A stretch of 64,000 nucleotides of DNA from Allobosea robiniae (GCF_900102525.1 NZ_FNBZ01000006.1:62001-126000); one strand, 5' to 3'. Positions 9,350 through 19,946 are shown, numbered from the stretch's first letter. Notes: a model not told the origin generated them from the letters alone. Made by a program: numbers and translations.

Positions 9350-10402
9350 ATGAACTGGGACCTCGTCCTCGATATCGCGATCATCCTCGGCAAGAGCCTG
9401 CTGCTGCTGGTCTGCCTGCTGGTCTTCATCGCCTATATCCTGCTGGCCGACCGCAAGGTCTGGGCGGCGGTGCAGCTCCGCCGCGGCCCGAACGTGGTCG
9501 GACCCTGGGGCCTGTTCCAGAGCTTCGCCGACCTGATCAAGTTCGCGCTCAAGGAGCCGATCATCCCGTCCGGTGCCAACAAGGGCATCTTCCTGCTGGC
9601 GCCCTTCATCTCCTGCCTTCTGGCGCTCGGCGCCTGGGCGGTGATCCCGGTGGCGGAAGGCTGGGCGATCGCCGACATCAATGTCGGCGTGCTCTATATC
9701 CTCGCGATCTCCTCGCTCGGCGTCTACGGCATCATCATGGCCGGCTGGGCCTCGAACTCGAAATACCCGTTCATGAGCGCGCTGCGCTCGGCGGCGCAGA
9801 TGGTGTCCTACGAGGTCTCGATCGGCTTCGTGATCATCACCGTGCTGCTCTGCGTCGGCTCGCTGAACCTCTCGGCGGTGGTCGAGGCGCAGCAGAACCG
9901 CGGTTTGGCGCATGCGCTCGGCGTGCCGTGGCTCTCGATCCTGAACTGGTACTTCATCCCGCTCTTCCCGATGTTCGTGGTCTTCTTCATCTCGGCGCTG
10001 GCCGAGACGAACCGGCCGCCCTTCGATCTGGCCGAGGCGGAATCCGAGCTCGTGGCGGGCTTCATGGTCGAGTATTCCTCGACCCCGTACCTGCTGTTCA
10101 TGCTCGGCGAATACGTGGCGATCATGACCATGTGCTCGCTGACCACGATCCTGTTCCTCGGTGGCTGGGCGCCGCCGGTCGCGCTGCCGCCCTTCACCTG
10201 GCTGCCCGGCGTGTTCTGGTTCGCGCTCAAGGTCTGCTTCGTGTTCTTCATGTTCGCGCTGGTTAAGGCCTTCGTGCCGCGCTACCGCTACGACCAGTTG
10301 ATGCGCCTGGGCTGGAAGGTCTTTCTGCCGCTCTCCATCGGTAGCGTCGTGATCGTGGCGCTGGTGCTGCAGTTGACCGGCTGGGGCCCGGTCGCGGGAT
10401 GA
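9350..10402 (+). CDS. nuoH: NADH-quinone oxidoreductase subunit H
   Basis: 350 residues with about eight hydrophobic helices. It forms the quinone chamber at the junction of the membrane and peripheral arms. Family blocks seen are [21 protein letters not shown] near residue 34, [12 protein letters not shown], the acidic loop [23 protein letters not shown] near residue 217, and [17 protein letters not shown] at the end. The stop overlaps the start of the next small gene (ATGA). Confidence 0.97.
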   Translation: MNWDLVLDIAIILGKSLLLLVCLLVFIAYILLADRKVWAAVQLRRGPNVVGPWGLFQSFADLIKFALKEPIIPSGANKGIFLLAPFISCLLALGAWAVIPVAEGWAIADINVGVLYILAISSLGVYGIIMAGWASNSKYPFMSALRSAAQMVSYEVSIGFVIITVLLCVGSLNLSAVVEAQQNRGLAHALGVPWLSILNWYFIPLFPMFVVFFISALAETNRPPFDLAEAESELVAGFMVEYSSTPYLLFMLGEYVAIMTMCSLTTILFLGGWAPPVALPPFTWLPGVFWFALKVCFVFFMFALVKAFVPRYRYDQLMRLGWKVFLPLSIGSVVIVALVLQLTGWGPVAG

Positions 10403-10635
10403 GTTGGGCCGGCCCGCTCGGCGCCCTGATCGGCTTCGGGCTCGGCCTGCTGGAATACCGGCTGATGTCGGCCGTGGTGATCGGGGCGCTCCGGCGCACG
10501 GATCGCTCGGAGACCGAAGCCGAGAGAGCTGACTACGAGCGCCGCATTCGCATCCTGCGGGCGGTGCTGGTTGTGATGACGATCGGCGTGATGCCGGTCC
10601 TGGGTTTCGTGATCGGCCGGACTGTGTTCGGCTGA
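10399..10635 (+). CDS. Small two-helix membrane protein between nuoH and nuoI, function unknown
   Basis: 78 residues. A Gly/Leu-rich helix spans about residues 4-30 and a second spans about 51-74, joined by a charged loop ([20 protein letters not shown]). No known family was recognised. The ATG overlaps the nuoH stop by four bases, and nuoI begins 20 bases after the stop, so the gene is translated as part of the complex I operon. It may be an accessory or assembly factor for the membrane arm, but nothing in the sequence proves this. Low complexity is limited and codon use matches the neighbours, so a chance frame is unlikely. Confidence 0.7.
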   Translation: MSWAGPLGALIGFGLGLLEYRLMSAVVIGALRRTDRSETEAERADYERRIRILRAVLVVMTIGVMPVLGFVIGRTVFG

Positions 10636-10655
10636 GGATGTAAAGGACGAAGGCG

Positions 10656-11144
10656 ATGTCACTCGCGCAAGCCGCAAGGGGCCTGCTGCTGAAGGAGTTC
10701 GTCGGGGCTATCGGCCTGTCGATGCGCTATTTCTTCAAGCCGAAGGCGACGCTGAACTACCCGTTCGAGAAGGGCCAGCTTTCGCCGCGCTTCCGTGGCG
10801 AGCACGCACTGCGCCGCTATCCGAACGGCGAGGAGCGCTGCATTGCCTGCAAGCTCTGCGAGGCGATCTGCCCGGCGCAGGCCATCACCATCGAGGCCGG
10901 CCCGCGCCGCAACGACGGCACGCGCCGCACCACCCGTTACGACATCGACATGACCAAGTGCATCTACTGCGGTTTCTGCCAGGAAGCCTGCCCGGTCGAT
11001 GCCATCGTCGAGGGGCCGAATTTCGAGTTCGCGACCGAGACCCGCGAGGAGCTGTTCTACGACAAGGACAAGCTGCTCGCGAACGGCGCGCGCTGGGAAC
11101 GCGAGATCGCGCGCAACATCGCGATGGATGCGCCCTATCGGTGA
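10656..11144 (+). CDS. nuoI: NADH-quinone oxidoreductase subunit I
   Basis: 162 residues. A ferredoxin-like subunit with clusters N6a and N6b that links NuoG to NuoB. The two [4Fe-4S] motifs are C62, C65, C68 and C72, then C102, C105, C108 and C112, both of the C-x2-C-x2-C-x3-C-P type. The N-terminal amphipathic segment ([21 protein letters not shown]) is typical for docking at the membrane. AAAGGACGAAGG lies just before the ATG. It is followed by a 187-base gap, the longest inside the nuo cluster. Confidence 0.97.
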   Translation: MSLAQAARGLLLKEFVGAIGLSMRYFFKPKATLNYPFEKGQLSPRFRGEHALRRYPNGEERCIACKLCEAICPAQAITIEAGPRRNDGTRRTTRYDIDMTKCIYCGFCQEACPVDAIVEGPNFEFATETREELFYDKDKLLANGARWEREIARNIAMDAPYR

Positions 11145-11215
11145 TCGACCGACCTCCGGCGTCGTCCCGCGATGATGCCGAAGGGTGCGATTGAGTTCAC
11201 AGACCCGCCGTGCGG

Positions 11216-11244
11216 TTGTCCCGCCCGGCGGGCCTGATTATAGA
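11216..11244 (+). promoter_or_regulatory. Candidate internal promoter upstream of nuoJ
   Basis: TTGTCC at 11216-11221 and TATAGA at 11239-11244 are separated by exactly 17 bases, a good sigma70-type arrangement. The spacer contains a perfect inverted repeat, CCCGCC (11220-11225) and GGCGGG (11227-11232), around one base; this could be an operator or a small hairpin. It lies 87 bases before nuoJ in the only sizeable gap of the nuo cluster. Confidence 0.4.
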
Positions 11245-11331
11245 CGCTCCAAATTGCTGCGGGCCTTCTGAGTCCCGGAGCACGAACCAAACGAGGACCG
11301 CGCCGAAAAGGGGCGGGAAGGGCTGGCCGAG

Positions 11332-11955
11332 ATGAATGCCGCAGCGGCTTTCTTCTATCTCTTCGCAGGGGTGACCGTGGCATCCGCCTTCATGGTGGTG
11401 ACCTCGCGCAACCCCGTGCATTCCGTGCTGTTCCTGATCCTGGCCTTCGTCAACGCGGCCGGGCTCTTCATGCTGCTCGGCGCCGAGTTCCTCGCGATGC
11501 TGCTGGTCGTCGTCTATGTCGGCGCGGTCGCGGTGCTCTTCCTCTTCGTGGTGATGATGCTCGACGTCGATTTCGCCGAGTTCCGCCAGGGCTTCCTGAA
11601 TTACCTGCCGATCGGCGCGCTGATCGGCTTCATCTTCGCCGTCGAGCTGCTGCTGGTCGTCGGCGCCTGGGTCATCGATCCGCAGATCGTCAAGGCGCCG
11701 GTCGCCGCGATCCCGGCGGGCATCTCGAACACCGAGGCGCTCGGCCGCGTGCTCTACACCCAGTATGTCTATTACTTCCAGGCGGCCGGCCTCGTGCTGC
11801 TCGTCGCCATGATCGGCGCGATCGTGCTGACGCTGCGCGACCGCGCCGGCATCAAGCGCCAGCACGTCCCGACGCAGAACGCCCGCACCAAGGACGCGGC
11901 GATGGCGGTCAAGCAGGTGCCTTCGCGCGCCGGTGTCCCCGAGGAGATGGCGTGA
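11332..11955 (+). CDS. nuoJ: NADH-quinone oxidoreductase subunit J
   Basis: 207 residues with five predicted membrane helices. It is a membrane-arm subunit of complex I next to NuoA and NuoK. The conserved [16 protein letters not shown] block is at residue 23-38, and the third helix has the [18 protein letters not shown] core, including the pi-bulge region linked to coupling. The hydrophilic tail after about residue 165 faces the cytoplasm. The stop overlaps the nuoK ATG by one base. Confidence 0.96.
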   Translation: MNAAAAFFYLFAGVTVASAFMVVTSRNPVHSVLFLILAFVNAAGLFMLLGAEFLAMLLVVVYVGAVAVLFLFVVMMLDVDFAEFRQGFLNYLPIGALIGFIFAVELLLVVGAWVIDPQIVKAPVAAIPAGISNTEALGRVLYTQYVYYFQAAGLVLLVAMIGAIVLTLRDRAGIKRQHVPTQNARTKDAAMAVKQVPSRAGVPEEMA

Positions 11956-12263
11956 TGACGATCGGACTGGGCCATTATCTCGCCGTCAGCGCCATCCTCT
12001 TCACGCTCGGCGTGCTCGGCATCTTCATCAACCGCAAGAACGTCATCGTCATCCTGATGTCGGTCGAGCTCATCCTGCTCTCGGTCAACATCAACTTCGT
12101 CGCCTTCTCGAGCTTCCTGAACGACATCGTCGGCCAGGTCTTCGCGCTGCTCGTGCTCACGGTGGCGGCGGCTGAGGCCGCGATCGGTCTCGCCATTCTC
12201 GTCGTCTACTTCCGCAACCGCGGCACGATCGCGGTGGAAGACATCAACATGATGAAAGGCTGA
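11955..12263 (+). CDS. nuoK: NADH-quinone oxidoreductase subunit K
   Basis: 102 residues, the standard NuoK size, with three membrane helices. It is an MrpC-like subunit of the membrane arm with conserved glutamates in the helices: the VELILLSVN segment and the [13 protein letters not shown] segment. The tail [14 protein letters not shown] is typical of alphaproteobacteria. A GTG three bases upstream is in frame, but the ATG at 11955 overlaps the nuoJ stop (TGATG) and gives the family N-terminus MTIGLGHYL. Confidence 0.96.
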   Translation: MTIGLGHYLAVSAILFTLGVLGIFINRKNVIVILMSVELILLSVNINFVAFSSFLNDIVGQVFALLVLTVAAAEAAIGLAILVVYFRNRGTIAVEDINMMKG

Positions 12264-12292
12264 GCGCACCCACGCGCCTGGACCTCACTGCC

Positions 12293-14302
12293 ATGTATCA
12301 CGCGATCGTCTTCCTCCCTCTCATCGGCTTCCTGATCGCCGGCCTCTTCGGCCGGCTGATCGGCGCGCGCGGCTCCGAGATCGTCACGACCTCGCTGCTG
12401 ATGGTCTCCGCCGCCCTGTCCTGGGTCGCGCTCACCCAGGTCGGCTTCGGCTCCGGCACGACCCGCGTGCAGGTCGCGAGCTGGATCTCCTCCGGCGAAT
12501 TGCAGGTCGACTGGGCCTTCCGCGTGGACACGCTGACGGCGGTGATGCTGGTCGTGGTCAACACGGTCTCCAGCCTCGTGCACCTCTACTCGATCGGCTA
12601 CATGCACGAGGACGAGCACCGCTCGCGCTTCTTCGCCTATCTCTCGCTCTTCACCTTCGCGATGCTGATGCTGGTGACGGCGGACAACCTCGTCCAGATG
12701 TTCTTCGGTTGGGAGGGCGTCGGCCTGGCCTCCTATCTGCTGATCGGCTTCTGGTACCAGAAGCCCTCGGCCAATGCGGCTGCGATGAAGGCCTTCATCG
12801 TCAACCGCGTCGGCGATTTCGGCTTCCTGCTCGGCATCTTCCTGATCTTCGTGCTCTTCGGTGCCGTCACCTTCGACGCCATCTTCCCGCGCGCCGGCGA
12901 GATGGTGAGCCAGAGCTTCCGCTTCCTTGGCTATGACTGGAACGCCCTGACCCTGACCTGCCTGCTGCTGTTCATGGGCGCGATGGGCAAGTCGGCGCAG
13001 TTCCTGCTGCACACCTGGCTGCCGGACGCGATGGAAGGCCCGACCCCGGTTTCGGCCCTCATCCATGCCGCGACGATGGTCACGGCCGGCGTGTTCATGG
13101 TGGCGCGGCTGTCGCCGGTGTTCGAATACGCGCCCGTCGCGCTCACCGTTGTCGTCGTCATCGGCGCGACCACGGCCTTCTTCGCGGCGACGGTCGGCCT
13201 CGTGCAGAACGACATCAAGCGCGTCATCGCCTATTCGACCTGTTCGCAGCTCGGCTACATGTTCGTCGCGCTCGGCGTCGGCAATTACGGCGCCGGCATC
13301 TTCCACCTCTTCACCCATGCCTTCTTCAAGGCGCTGCTGTTCCTGGGCGCCGGCTCGGTCATCCACGCGATGCATCACGAGCAGGACATGCGCCACATGG
13401 GCGGCCTCCGGAAGCACATCCCCCTGACCGCCGCCGCCATGACGATCGGCACGCTGGCGCTGACCGGCTTCCCGGGCTTCGCCGGCTACTTCTCGAAGGA
13501 CGCCGTCATCGAGAGCGCCTATGCCTCGGTGGCGCATGGCGGCCTCGCCTCGTCCTATGCCTTCGTGCTGCTGGTCGTCGCAGCCGGCATGACCTCGTTC
13601 TACTCCTGGCGGCTCTATTTCATGACCTTCGAGGGCGCCCCGCGCTGGGGCCATGGTCACGACGCGCATGGTCACGGCCATGACGATCACGCCCATGCCG
13701 CTGATGGGCACGACGATCACGGCCACGGCCATGACCACACGCCGCATGAGAGCCCCTGGACGATGCTGGTTCCGCTCGCCGTGCTCTCGCTCGGCGCGAT
13801 CGTGGCCGGCTACGCCTTCAAGGAAGCCTTCATCGGCCACGACTTCGAGCATTTCTGGAAGTCGGCGCTGTTCATGGGCAAGGACAACCACATCCTGCAC
13901 GCCATGCACGAAGTGCCGAAATGGGTCGTCTGGTCGCCCTTCGTGGCGATGGTGATCGGCTTCGCGCTGGCCTGGTACATGTACGTCCGTCGGCCCGAGA
14001 TCCCGGGCAAGCTGGCGGCCGCCAACCCGGCGCTCTACCAGTTCCTGCTCAACAAGTGGTACTTCGACGAGCTCTACGACTTCCTGTTCGTCAGGCCCGC
14101 GAAGTGGCTCGGCCGCTTCCTCTGGAAGAAGGGCGATGGCCTCGTCATCGACGGCTTCGGCCCGGACGGCGTCTCGGCCCGCGTGGTCGACGTCACCAAT
14201 CGGGTGGTCCGGCTTCAGACCGGCTATCTCTATCACTATGCCTTCGCCATGCTCATCGGTGTCGCTGGGCTCGTGACCTGGTATCTCGTGGCGCGCGGGT
14301 GA
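12293..14302 (+). CDS. nuoL: NADH-quinone oxidoreductase subunit L with a histidine-rich loop
   Basis: 669 residues. The distal antiporter-like, proton-translocating subunit of complex I with the long lateral helix at its C-terminus. Antiporter-family blocks are present: [18 protein letters not shown] near residue 141, then [20 protein letters not shown] near 240. Residues about 452-487, in a loop between helices, are extremely rich in His and Asp (repeated GHGHD/HDDH units). Such loops often bind divalent metals, but no role is known in NuoL. nuoM follows immediately. Confidence 0.96.
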   Translation: MYHAIVFLPLIGFLIAGLFGRLIGARGSEIVTTSLLMVSAALSWVALTQVGFGSGTTRVQVASWISSGELQVDWAFRVDTLTAVMLVVVNTVSSLVHLYSIGYMHEDEHRSRFFAYLSLFTFAMLMLVTADNLVQMFFGWEGVGLASYLLIGFWYQKPSANAAAMKAFIVNRVGDFGFLLGIFLIFVLFGAVTFDAIFPRAGEMVSQSFRFLGYDWNALTLTCLLLFMGAMGKSAQFLLHTWLPDAMEGPTPVSALIHAATMVTAGVFMVARLSPVFEYAPVALTVVVVIGATTAFFAATVGLVQNDIKRVIAYSTCSQLGYMFVALGVGNYGAGIFHLFTHAFFKALLFLGAGSVIHAMHHEQDMRHMGGLRKHIPLTAAAMTIGTLALTGFPGFAGYFSKDAVIESAYASVAHGGLASSYAFVLLVVAAGMTSFYSWRLYFMTFEGAPRWGHGHDAHGHGHDDHAHAADGHDDHGHGHDHTPHESPWTMLVPLAVLSLGAIVAGYAFKEAFIGHDFEHFWKSALFMGKDNHILHAMHEVPKWVVWSPFVAMVIGFALAWYMYVRRPEIPGKLAAANPALYQFLLNKWYFDELYDFLFVRPAKWLGRFLWKKGDGLVIDGFGPDGVSARVVDVTNRVVRLQTGYLYHYAFAMLIGVAGLVTWYLVARG

Positions 14303-14303
14303 G

Positions 14304-15818
14304 ATGATGTTCGGTTTCGGTATCCTCACCGGTCTCCTGATCCTGCCGCTGGTCGGCGCTGCCTTCATCCTGGTGCAGCGTGGCGACGAGGCTTCGGTCA
14401 ACTCCAATGCGCGCTGGGCGGCGCTCGTCACGACGGTGCTCACCTTTGTGCTGGCCTGCGTCGCCTGGGGGCGCTTCGACACGGCCAATCCCGGCTTCCA
14501 GCTGGTCGAGACCCATGGCTGGGTTTCGGAGTCCATCAAGTTCAAGCTCGGCGTCGACGGCTTCTCCTTCCCCTTCATCGTGTTGACGGCGTTCCTGATG
14601 CCGTTCTGCATCCTCGCGTCCTGGACCTCGGTCGAGAAGCGGGTGCGCGAGTACATGATCGCGTTCCTGGTGCTGGAAGCGCTGATGATCGGCGTCTTCG
14701 CTGCGCTCGATCTCGTGCTGTTCTATCTGTTCTTCGAGGCCGGCCTGATCCCGATGTTCCTGATCATCGGCATCTGGGGCGGCAAGCGGCGCGTCTACGC
14801 CTCCTACAAGTTCTTCCTCTACACGCTGCTCGGCTCGGTGCTGATGCTGCTGGCGGTGATGGCGATGTACTGGAACGCCGGCACCACCGACATCCCGACA
14901 CTGCTGGCGCACAAGTTCCCGTCGCAGATGCAGCCCTGGCTGTGGCTGGCCTTCTTCGCCTCCTTCGCGGTGAAGATGCCGATGTGGCCGGTCCATACCT
15001 GGCTGCCCGACGCCCACGTCGAGGCGCCGACCGCCGGCTCCGTCGTGCTGGCGGCGATCCTGCTGAAGATGGGCGGCTACGGCTTCATCCGCTTCTCGAT
15101 TCCGATGTTCCCGGAAGCCTCGGCCCTGTTCGCGCCGCTGGTCTTCGCCCTCTCCGTCATCGCCATCGTCTACACCTCGCTGGTGGCGCTGATGCAGGAG
15201 GACATGAAGAAGCTGATCGCCTATTCCTCGGTCGCCCATATGGGCTTCGTCACGATGGGTCTCTTCACCCTGACGCCGCAGGGCATCCAGGGTGCGATGT
15301 ACCAGATGGTCAGCCACGGGCTGGTCTCCGGCGCGCTCTTCCTCTGCGTCGGCGTGATCTACGACCGCATGCACACCCGCGAGATCGCCGCCTATGGCGG
15401 GCTGGTGAACCGCATGCCGGCCTATGCCGTGGTCTTCATGATCTTCACCATGGCCAATGTCGGCCTGCCCGGCACGTCCGGCTTCGTCGGCGAGTTCCTG
15501 ACGCTGCTCGGCGCCTTCCGCGCCAACCCCTGGGTGGCTTTCATCGCGACGTCGGGCGTCATCCTCTCGGCTGCCTACGCGCTCTGGCTCTACCGCCGCG
15601 TCGTCTTCGGCGAGCTGGTCAAGCCGGAGCTGAAGGACATCAAGGACCTGAACCCGCGTGAATTCGTGATCCTGGTCCCGCTCGTCCTGCTGACAATCTG
15701 GTACGGCATCCAGCCGCACACGATCCTCGACGCCTTCGCGGCGCCGACCGAAGCGCTCATCAAGAACTATCAGGCAGCCCTCGCCGTCGCCAAGACGGCG
15801 CTGGCGGCCGCGCAGTAA
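14304..15818 (+). CDS. nuoM: NADH-quinone oxidoreductase subunit M
   Basis: 504 residues with about fourteen membrane helices. It is an antiporter-like proton-pumping subunit between NuoL and NuoN. Typical blocks are [18 protein letters not shown] near residue 145, with the key glutamate, [23 protein letters not shown] near 227, and [15 protein letters not shown] near 308. The ATG lies one base after the nuoL stop. Confidence 0.97.
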   Translation: MMFGFGILTGLLILPLVGAAFILVQRGDEASVNSNARWAALVTTVLTFVLACVAWGRFDTANPGFQLVETHGWVSESIKFKLGVDGFSFPFIVLTAFLMPFCILASWTSVEKRVREYMIAFLVLEALMIGVFAALDLVLFYLFFEAGLIPMFLIIGIWGGKRRVYASYKFFLYTLLGSVLMLLAVMAMYWNAGTTDIPTLLAHKFPSQMQPWLWLAFFASFAVKMPMWPVHTWLPDAHVEAPTAGSVVLAAILLKMGGYGFIRFSIPMFPEASALFAPLVFALSVIAIVYTSLVALMQEDMKKLIAYSSVAHMGFVTMGLFTLTPQGIQGAMYQMVSHGLVSGALFLCVGVIYDRMHTREIAAYGGLVNRMPAYAVVFMIFTMANVGLPGTSGFVGEFLTLLGAFRANPWVAFIATSGVILSAAYALWLYRRVVFGELVKPELKDIKDLNPREFVILVPLVLLTIWYGIQPHTILDAFAAPTEALIKNYQAALAVAKTALAAAQ

Positions 15819-15827
15819 GGTCTCGTC

Positions 15828-17255
15828 ATGGCTCTGCCCGCTCTCGGCCCGGCCCTGCCGGAAATCATCCTCGCCCTCGGCGCCATCACGATGGTGCTGG
15901 TCGGTGCGATCCAGGGCGAGCGCGCCACGCGCCTGCTCGAAGGGCTGGCGCTCGCGCTGCTCGCGGTCGCGCTGGTGATGGTTGTCTCAGGCAGCGGCAA
16001 GATGCTGACCTTCAACGATGGCTTCATCGTCGACGGCTTTGCCCGCTTCATGAAGGTGCTGACGCTGCTCGGTGCCGGCGCCTCCATCCTGCTTTCGGCC
16101 GATACGCTGCGGCGCCAGGGCACGATGCGTTTCGAATTCCCGATCCTGGTCGTGCTCGCGACGATCGGCATGATGATGATGATCTCGGCGAACGATCTCA
16201 TCAGCCTCTATGTCGGCCTCGAGCTGCAGTCGCTGGCGCTCTATGTCGTCGCCGCATTCGACCGCGACAACGCGAAATCGACCGAAGCCGGCCTGAAGTA
16301 TTTCGTGCTCGGCGCGCTCTCCTCCGGAATGCTGCTCTATGGCGGCTCGCTGGTTTACGGCTTCACTGGCACCGTCACCTTCCCGGGCATCGCCGCGGCG
16401 ACGGCGGGCGGCCATGCCGGCATCGGCCTGATCTTCGGCATCGTCTTCATCGCCGCCGGTGTCGCCTTCAAGATCTCGGCCGTGCCGTTCCACATGTGGA
16501 CGCCGGACGTCTACGAGGGCGCGCCCACCCCGGTCGCGGCCTTCTTCGCCTCGGCGCCCAAGATGGCCGCCATGGCGATGGTGATCCGCGTCTTCATCGG
16601 CGCCTTCCCGGGCGCGATCCATGACTGGCGCCAGATCATCGTCTTCATCTCGATCGCCTCGATGGCGCTCGGCGCCTTCGCCGCGATCGGCCAGCGCAAC
16701 ATCAAGCGCCTGCTCGCCTATTCCTCGATCGCCAACATGGGCTACGCGCTGGTCGGCCTCGCCGCCGGCACGGCCGAGGGCGTGCAGGGCGTGATGACCT
16801 ATATGGCGATCTATCTCGCCACGACACTTGCCGCCTTCGCCTGCGTGCTGATGATGCGCCGCGACGGCAAGCTGGTCGAAGACATCTCGGAACTCGCCGG
16901 CCTGTCCCGCACCAATGGCTGGATGGCGTTCGCGATGTCGATGATGATGTTCTCGCTTGCCGGCATCCCGCCGCTCGCGGGCTTCTGGGCGAAGTGGTAC
17001 GTCTTCCTCGCCGCGATCAATGCGAAGCTCTATGTGCTCGCCGTCATCGGCGTGCTGACCAGCGTGGTCGGCGCCTATTACTACCTGCGCCTCGTCAAGG
17101 TGATGTATTTCGACGAGCCGAAGCCGGCCTTCGAGACGTCCGATCTCGGCGTTCGCGCGGTGCTGCTGGTCTCGGCGGTCTTCGTGCTGGTGCTCTCGCT
17201 GGTGCCGGCACCGCTCTTCGACTCGGCGGCTGCTGCGGCCAAGTCGCTGTTTTGA
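15828..17255 (+). CDS. nuoN: NADH-quinone oxidoreductase subunit N
   Basis: 475 residues, a third antiporter-like membrane subunit of complex I with about fourteen helices. Family blocks are [20 protein letters not shown] near residue 126, [22 protein letters not shown] near 218, and [17 protein letters not shown] near 298. It is the last nuo gene. The intergenic repeat at 17267-17356 follows 11 bases after its stop and may mark the end of the operon. Confidence 0.97.
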   Translation: MALPALGPALPEIILALGAITMVLVGAIQGERATRLLEGLALALLAVALVMVVSGSGKMLTFNDGFIVDGFARFMKVLTLLGAGASILLSADTLRRQGTMRFEFPILVVLATIGMMMMISANDLISLYVGLELQSLALYVVAAFDRDNAKSTEAGLKYFVLGALSSGMLLYGGSLVYGFTGTVTFPGIAAATAGGHAGIGLIFGIVFIAAGVAFKISAVPFHMWTPDVYEGAPTPVAAFFASAPKMAAMAMVIRVFIGAFPGAIHDWRQIIVFISIASMALGAFAAIGQRNIKRLLAYSSIANMGYALVGLAAGTAEGVQGVMTYMAIYLATTLAAFACVLMMRRDGKLVEDISELAGLSRTNGWMAFAMSMMMFSLAGIPPLAGFWAKWYVFLAAINAKLYVLAVIGVLTSVVGAYYYLRLVKVMYFDEPKPAFETSDLGVRAVLLVSAVFVLVLSLVPAPLFDSAAAAAKSLF

Positions 17256-17266
17256 TGTCTCCCCGC

Positions 17267-17356
17267 CATGGTCGGGCTTGTCCCGACCATCCACGTCTTC
17301 GGTCGGCGAGCGTGGTGTTCAAGACGTGGATGCTCGCCACAAGGGCGAGCATGACG
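17267..17356. repeat. Intergenic palindromic repeat, copy 2 (REP-like)
   Basis: Nearly the same sequence and hairpin layout as 252-342: a GGTCGGGCTTGTCCCGACC hairpin, the CATCCACGTCTT / AAGACGTGGATG stem, and the ATGCTCGCC / GGCGAGCAT hairpin. The connector between the long arms differs. It fills most of the 117 bases between nuoN and birA and may act as a mild terminator or mRNA 3'-end stabiliser. Confidence 0.8.
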
Positions 17357-17372
17357 GCGTCGACCAACTCCC

Positions 17373-18131
17373 ATGCTCGGTGAGGCCGCCCGCGCCGCGG
17401 GCTATCGGCTGATCGTCCGCGACGAGGTCGGCTCCACCATGGAGGAGGCGCGTCGCGCGCTCGATCAGGGCGAACCGGGCAAGCTCTGGATCGTCGCCCG
17501 CAGCCAGAATTCCGGCAGGGGTCGTCATGGCCGGCAATGGGGCTCGCCGCCCGGCAATCTCTACGCCAGCCTGCTGCTGACCGATCCGTGCGAACCGGCG
17601 CTGGCGCCGCAACTGGGTTTCGTGGTGGGCCTCGCCTTGCACGATGCCGCCGCGAAGCTGCTTGGTCCGGCCGCATCCGGGCTGAAGCTGAAATGGCCGA
17701 ACGACCTGCTGCTCGACCGCGCCAAGACCTCCGGCCTGCTGCTGGAGGGCGAGAGCCGGGCAGGGCGGCTCAACATTATCGTCGGCTGCGGCGTCAACAT
17801 CGCCTCCTGCCCTCCCGATACGCCCTATCCCGCTACCTTTCTCAAGGCTACGGCGCCGCAGGCCAATGTCGAGGCCATGCTCACGGGCCTGAGCGACGCC
17901 TTCGCCCGGCGCTTCGCCGTCTGGTCGCAAGCCGGCGGCTTCGGCCCGACCCGCGCCGCCTGGCTGGAACGCGCCGCCTTCCTGGGTGAGACCATCACCA
18001 TCCGCCTGCCCGAAGGGCCGCTCACCGGCATCTTCATCGGCCTCGACCCGACCGGGCGCCTCGAACTCGAAACCGAAGCCGGCCGCCGCGTCATCGATGC
18101 CGGCGACCTCTTCTTCGGCCCTCCGGGCTGA
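17373..18131 (+). CDS. birA: Biotin--[acetyl-CoA-carboxylase] ligase
   Basis: 252 residues. It joins biotin to the carrier lysine of acetyl-CoA carboxylase through biotinyl-AMP. The catalytic domain starts at once: DEVGSTMEEAR, the biotinyl-AMP loop SGRGRHGRQW near residue 48, and KWPNDLLLD near 108. The C-terminal small barrel is present. It lacks the N-terminal DNA-binding domain of Escherichia coli BirA, so it is a monofunctional ligase that cannot repress biotin genes. Position after nuoN and before RNase J is the usual order in Hyphomicrobiales as I remember it. Confidence 0.93.
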   Translation: MLGEAARAAGYRLIVRDEVGSTMEEARRALDQGEPGKLWIVARSQNSGRGRHGRQWGSPPGNLYASLLLTDPCEPALAPQLGFVVGLALHDAAAKLLGPAASGLKLKWPNDLLLDRAKTSGLLLEGESRAGRLNIIVGCGVNIASCPPDTPYPATFLKATAPQANVEAMLTGLSDAFARRFAVWSQAGGFGPTRAAWLERAAFLGETITIRLPEGPLTGIFIGLDPTGRLELETEAGRRVIDAGDLFFGPPG

Positions 18132-18242
18132 TCCAGCCATCTCTCCAGCCTCCGTCGATCTGGAGGCTACCTTGCTGGCGTGCTAGGGCTCGTTGCCATC
18201 ACGCGGCATAAGATCAAGCCATTGCCAAAATCAGGATTGCCA

Positions 18243-19913
18243 GTGACCCGTTCCAGCGACCAGCTCGTCTTCGTTCCCCTCGGCGGCCTCGGCGAGATCG
18301 GCATGAACGCCGCTCTCTACGGCTTCGGGCCCGAGGGACGGCGAAAGTGGATTCTGGTCGATTGCGGCCTGTCCTTCGCCGGGCCGGAGGCGCCGGGCGT
18401 CGATATCGTCCTGCCCGACCTGCGCTACATCATCGAGGAACGGGCGAACCTGCTCGGCATCGTCATCACCCATGCCCATGAGGACCATATCGGCGCGCTC
18501 GCGGCGCTGTGGCCCTCCCTGCGTGCGCCGGTCTATTGCACGCGCTTCGCCGCCGGCCTTCTCGCCACGCGCCGCCTCTCGGAGCCTGGCGCGCCGAGCG
18601 TCGAGATCAACGTCGTGCCGCAGGGCGGGGCGATCACGCTCGGTCCGTTCGATATCGAGTTCGTGCCGGTGGCCCACTCGATCCCGGAATCGAACGCGCT
18701 GGCGATCCGCACGCCCGCCGGCCTCGTCGTCCATACCGGCGACTGGAAGATTGATCCGACCCCGCGCGTCGGCCTGCCCACCGACGAGAAGCGCCTGCGC
18801 GAGCTCGGCGACGAGGGCGTTCTGGCGCTGATCTGCGATTCGACCAATGTCATGCGTGACGGCACGAGCCCGAGCGAGGCCGATGTCGCCGCCAAGATGA
18901 AGGAACTGGTCGCCTCGGCGCCGGGGCGCGTCGCCGTCACCACCTTCGCCTCCAATGTCGCGCGCCTGCGCGCCGTCGCGGAAGCCGCGATGGCCAACGA
19001 CCGCGAGGTCGTGGTCGTCGGCCGTGCGATGGACCGCGTCATCGATGTCGCCCGCGAATGCGGCTATCTCGACGGCATTCCCGGATTCCGCGCGGTCGAT
19101 GCCTATGGCTACCTGCCGCGCGACAAGGTCGTGGCGCTGGTCACCGGCAGCCAGGGCGAGCCGCGCGCCGCGCTCTCGCGCATCGCCTCGGATGACCATC
19201 CCGAGATCGCGCTCTCGCCCGGCGACCGCGTGATCTTCTCCTCGCGCACCATTCCCGGCAACGAGAAGTCGGTCGGCAACATCCTGAATGCGCTGGCCCG
19301 CGACAAGATCGAGATCATCACCGACAGGACGCATCTGGTCCATGTCTCCGGCCATCCGCGCCGCGAGGAGATGGCCCGGCTCTATGGCTGGCTGAAGCCG
19401 CAGATCGCGATCCCCGCCCATGGCGAGGACCTGCATCTCGCTGAGCATGAAACCTTCGCCAGAAGCCTCGGCGTGAAGCATGTGCTGCGCGCCGGCAACG
19501 GCGACGTGGTCGCGATCTCGGGCGAGGGCGCCCGCAAGGTCGACGAGGTCCGGCATGGCCGGCTCTACCAGGACGGCTCGCTGCTGGTGAACGCTCTCGA
19601 GAAAACCATTCAGGAGCGTCGCCGCCTGTCCTTCGCCGGCATCGTCTCGATTGCGGTGGCTATCGACGACAAGGGTGGCATCGCCGGCGAGCCGGAGATC
19701 GCCGTGCTCGGCCTGCCGCCGCGCACCCTCGGCGGCATCGATTTCGACGAATACGTCGCCGATACCGTGGGCGATCTGCTCGATAATATCCCGAAGGCCC
19801 GCCGCCGCGACCCCGAGGCCCTGCGCAACGCGCTGGAGCGCGGCGTGCGCAGCGCCGTCAACGACGAGTGGGGCAAGAAGCCGCTGGTGCATGCTCTCGT
19901 GATCGAGGTGTAG
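18243..19913 (+). CDS. rnj: Ribonuclease J
   Basis: 556 residues. A metallo-beta-lactamase/beta-CASP nuclease with 5'-to-3' exo- and endoribonuclease activity in RNA decay and rRNA maturation. The zinc motif HAHEDH is at H77, H79, D81 and H82, with PLGGLGEIGMN near residue 12 and beta-CASP blocks VTGSQGEPRAAL and VHVSGHPRREEMARLYGWL further on. The chosen start is the GTG at 18243, which has AGGA about 7 bases upstream and yields the family N-terminus; an upstream in-frame GTG at 18180 would add 21 unlikely residues. Confidence 0.93.
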   Translation: MTRSSDQLVFVPLGGLGEIGMNAALYGFGPEGRRKWILVDCGLSFAGPEAPGVDIVLPDLRYIIEERANLLGIVITHAHEDHIGALAALWPSLRAPVYCTRFAAGLLATRRLSEPGAPSVEINVVPQGGAITLGPFDIEFVPVAHSIPESNALAIRTPAGLVVHTGDWKIDPTPRVGLPTDEKRLRELGDEGVLALICDSTNVMRDGTSPSEADVAAKMKELVASAPGRVAVTTFASNVARLRAVAEAAMANDREVVVVGRAMDRVIDVARECGYLDGIPGFRAVDAYGYLPRDKVVALVTGSQGEPRAALSRIASDDHPEIALSPGDRVIFSSRTIPGNEKSVGNILNALARDKIEIITDRTHLVHVSGHPRREEMARLYGWLKPQIAIPAHGEDLHLAEHETFARSLGVKHVLRAGNGDVVAISGEGARKVDEVRHGRLYQDGSLLVNALEKTIQERRRLSFAGIVSIAVAIDDKGGIAGEPEIAVLGLPPRTLGGIDFDEYVADTVGDLLDNIPKARRRDPEALRNALERGVRSAVNDEWGKKPLVHALVIEV

Positions 19914-19946
19914 AAAGGCCGTACGGCCACGCCGGAGAGGATGAAG

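Noticed and set aside
13640..13750. The His/Asp-rich coding repeats of nuoL as a DNA repeat or CRISPR-like array
   Set aside because: The repetition follows codons for a His-rich loop within a continuous NuoL frame; there are no regular repeats with unique spacers.
12206..14656. Very long open frames opposite nuoL and other genes, for example opposite nuoF, nuoM, nuoN, rnj, purF and lptD
   Set aside because: They mirror strongly codon-biased G+C-rich genes on the other strand, have Arg/Ala/His/Asp-rich, low-complexity translations, cross gene boundaries and resemble no protein family.
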